From: Acidobacteriota bacterium
Lineage (GTDB): Bacteria > Acidobacteriota > Terriglobia > Acidiferrales > UBA7541
Direction: 5' to 3'
Length of the DNA stretch: 55,531 bases
Assembly: GCA_003225295.1 (NCBI GenBank)
Contig: QHYZ01000079.1
Coordinates: forward strand, 1 to 55,531
Shown: positions 55,063-55,531 of the stretch, piece after piece
Layout of the letters: every line of letters begins with the position of its first letter
Numbering within the stretch: position 1 is the first letter of the stretch
Made by a program: the position numbers and the translations under genes
The notes under the pieces: model-generated
The model's input: only the letters and a program-made list of their open reading frames with translations
Told to the model about the DNA's origin: nothing
Databases searched by the model: none

Positions 55063-55531
55063 TTAGAGTGCCGGGCTGGCGTTCGTGGGGACGGCACCAG
55101 CTGCGTCGTAACGGATGACGCCGGACTGGTCGGAGAAGAACCCGCGCTGACCGCTCTGACCAACCACGGTCGGTACCCCAGTCGCAGTGTACTGAACGAA
55201 TGGTTGGGTACCGGACGTCGTAGCCACGAAGCTATAACCGCTCTTCACGCCGGCGGCCAAGGTCGAGTCGATCAAACATGCCAACGCTGAAGTTGCAGTC
55301 GTGGCACAAGTTCCCGCAGCGCCACCAAGCTGGGTTAGGGTTGCAAATCCAACTGAGGGATACGTAGTGGAATAAGTCACTTCCGCCGTGTTGATGGTGC
55401 GGATAGAACCGACTGCCGAAGCCTCGTTCGCGGCCATACGGGACCTGAGGAGGTTCGGAATTGCGATGGCCGCGATGATCAGAATGATGGCCACGACGAT
55501 CAGCAACTCGATAAGAGAGAAACCCTTCTGT
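55063..55531 (-). CDS. type IV major pilin-like protein, 5' end outside window
   Basis: The frame is open to the window edge and begins QKGFSLIELLIVVAIILIIA, so only the first few leader residues are missing. The prepilin cleavage is after Gly, with Glu 5 present. The core matches the neighbour at 54230: RMAANEASAVGSIRTINTAE, then a globular domain with a cysteine pair (TCATTATSALACLID). C-terminus VPTNASPAL. A terminator follows at 54991-55020, so it is a separate transcript. The two pilins are clearly paralogues, from tandem duplication. Confidence 0.9.
   Translation of the reverse strand, partial: QKGFSLIELLIVVAIILIIAAIAIPNLLRSRMAANEASAVGSIRTINTAEVTYSTTYPSVGFATLTQLGGAAGTCATTATSALACLIDSTLAAGVKSGYSFVATTSGTQPFVQYTATGVPTVVGQSGQRGFFSDQSGVIRYDAAGAVPTNASPAL

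Overview
The window looks like chromosomal DNA of an Acidobacteriota member, probably class Terriglobia. This rests on family content rather than any marker gene. There are four large MacB/FtsX-type permeases of the kind expanded in acidobacteria (ADOP, 'acidobacterial duplicated orphan permease'), one with its PadR-type regulator directly upstream. There is also a DUF4410 relic, a Tat-dependent amidase and hydrolase, and a divergent type IV pilus locus. No rRNA, tRNA, CRISPR array, intact IS or prophage was seen.

Layout. 1-8484: three ADOP permeases (the first cut by the window edge, the second broken, the third intact behind padR) with a PEP-mutase/isocitrate-lyase-like gene between. 8822-16192: scattered single genes (O-methyltransferase, terpenoid-cyclase-fold protein, a frameshifted TPR protein, a small membrane protein, a Tat alpha/beta hydrolase) with several gene relics in the spacers (integrase, WD40/TolB-like propeller, M20 amidohydrolase, heparan-type acyltransferase). 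16447-25129: a high-affinity potassium uptake block: small membrane protein, outer-membrane barrel, 28-residue micropeptide, kdpF, kdpA, kdpB, kdpC, an antisense kdpE relic, then a second but broken barrel gene. 25433-28252: a UPF0182 membrane protein. 28301-32000: DUF4410 relic, flavin amine oxidase, vapBC toxin-antitoxin pair, methyltransferase. 32182-34620: the fourth ADOP permease. 34971-39254: sigma-54 activator relic, a cytochrome c plus PQQ-dehydrogenase pair, and a PAP2-type membrane phosphatase. 39703-46267: a Spy/CpxP-like protein, a broken OlsB-like acyltransferase, an amidase, an AlaX-type editing protein with threonine synthase, and a frameshifted HAD phosphatase. 46258-55531: a lytic transglycosylase converging on a minus-strand type IV pilus operon (pilB, pilC, pilM, pilN, pilO, a PilP-like gene, an atypical pseudopilin), with lolA and two major-pilin-like genes upstream.

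How the genes work together. KdpFABC forms the inner-membrane K+ pump; the barrel next to it may let solute across the outer membrane. PilB/C/M/N/O/P are the motor and alignment complex for pilins such as the two GFSLIE-type proteins at the right end. No secretin (pilQ), retraction ATPase (pilT) or prepilin peptidase (pilD) lies in the window. The diheme cytochrome and PQQ enzyme probably form a periplasmic alcohol- or sugar-oxidising pair.

The most unusual property is the number of broken genes and gene relics, about fourteen in 55 kb. Several carry internal deletions and cannot be simple sequencing errors. I found no convincing new multi-gene defence or biosynthetic system. The best leads for something undescribed are the micropeptide ahead of kdpF, the dispersed hairpin-bearing repeat pair (14585-14727 and 30207-30340), and the pilus locus with its odd pseudopilin. 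All functional calls are from reading translated sequence and recalling families; no database search was run.
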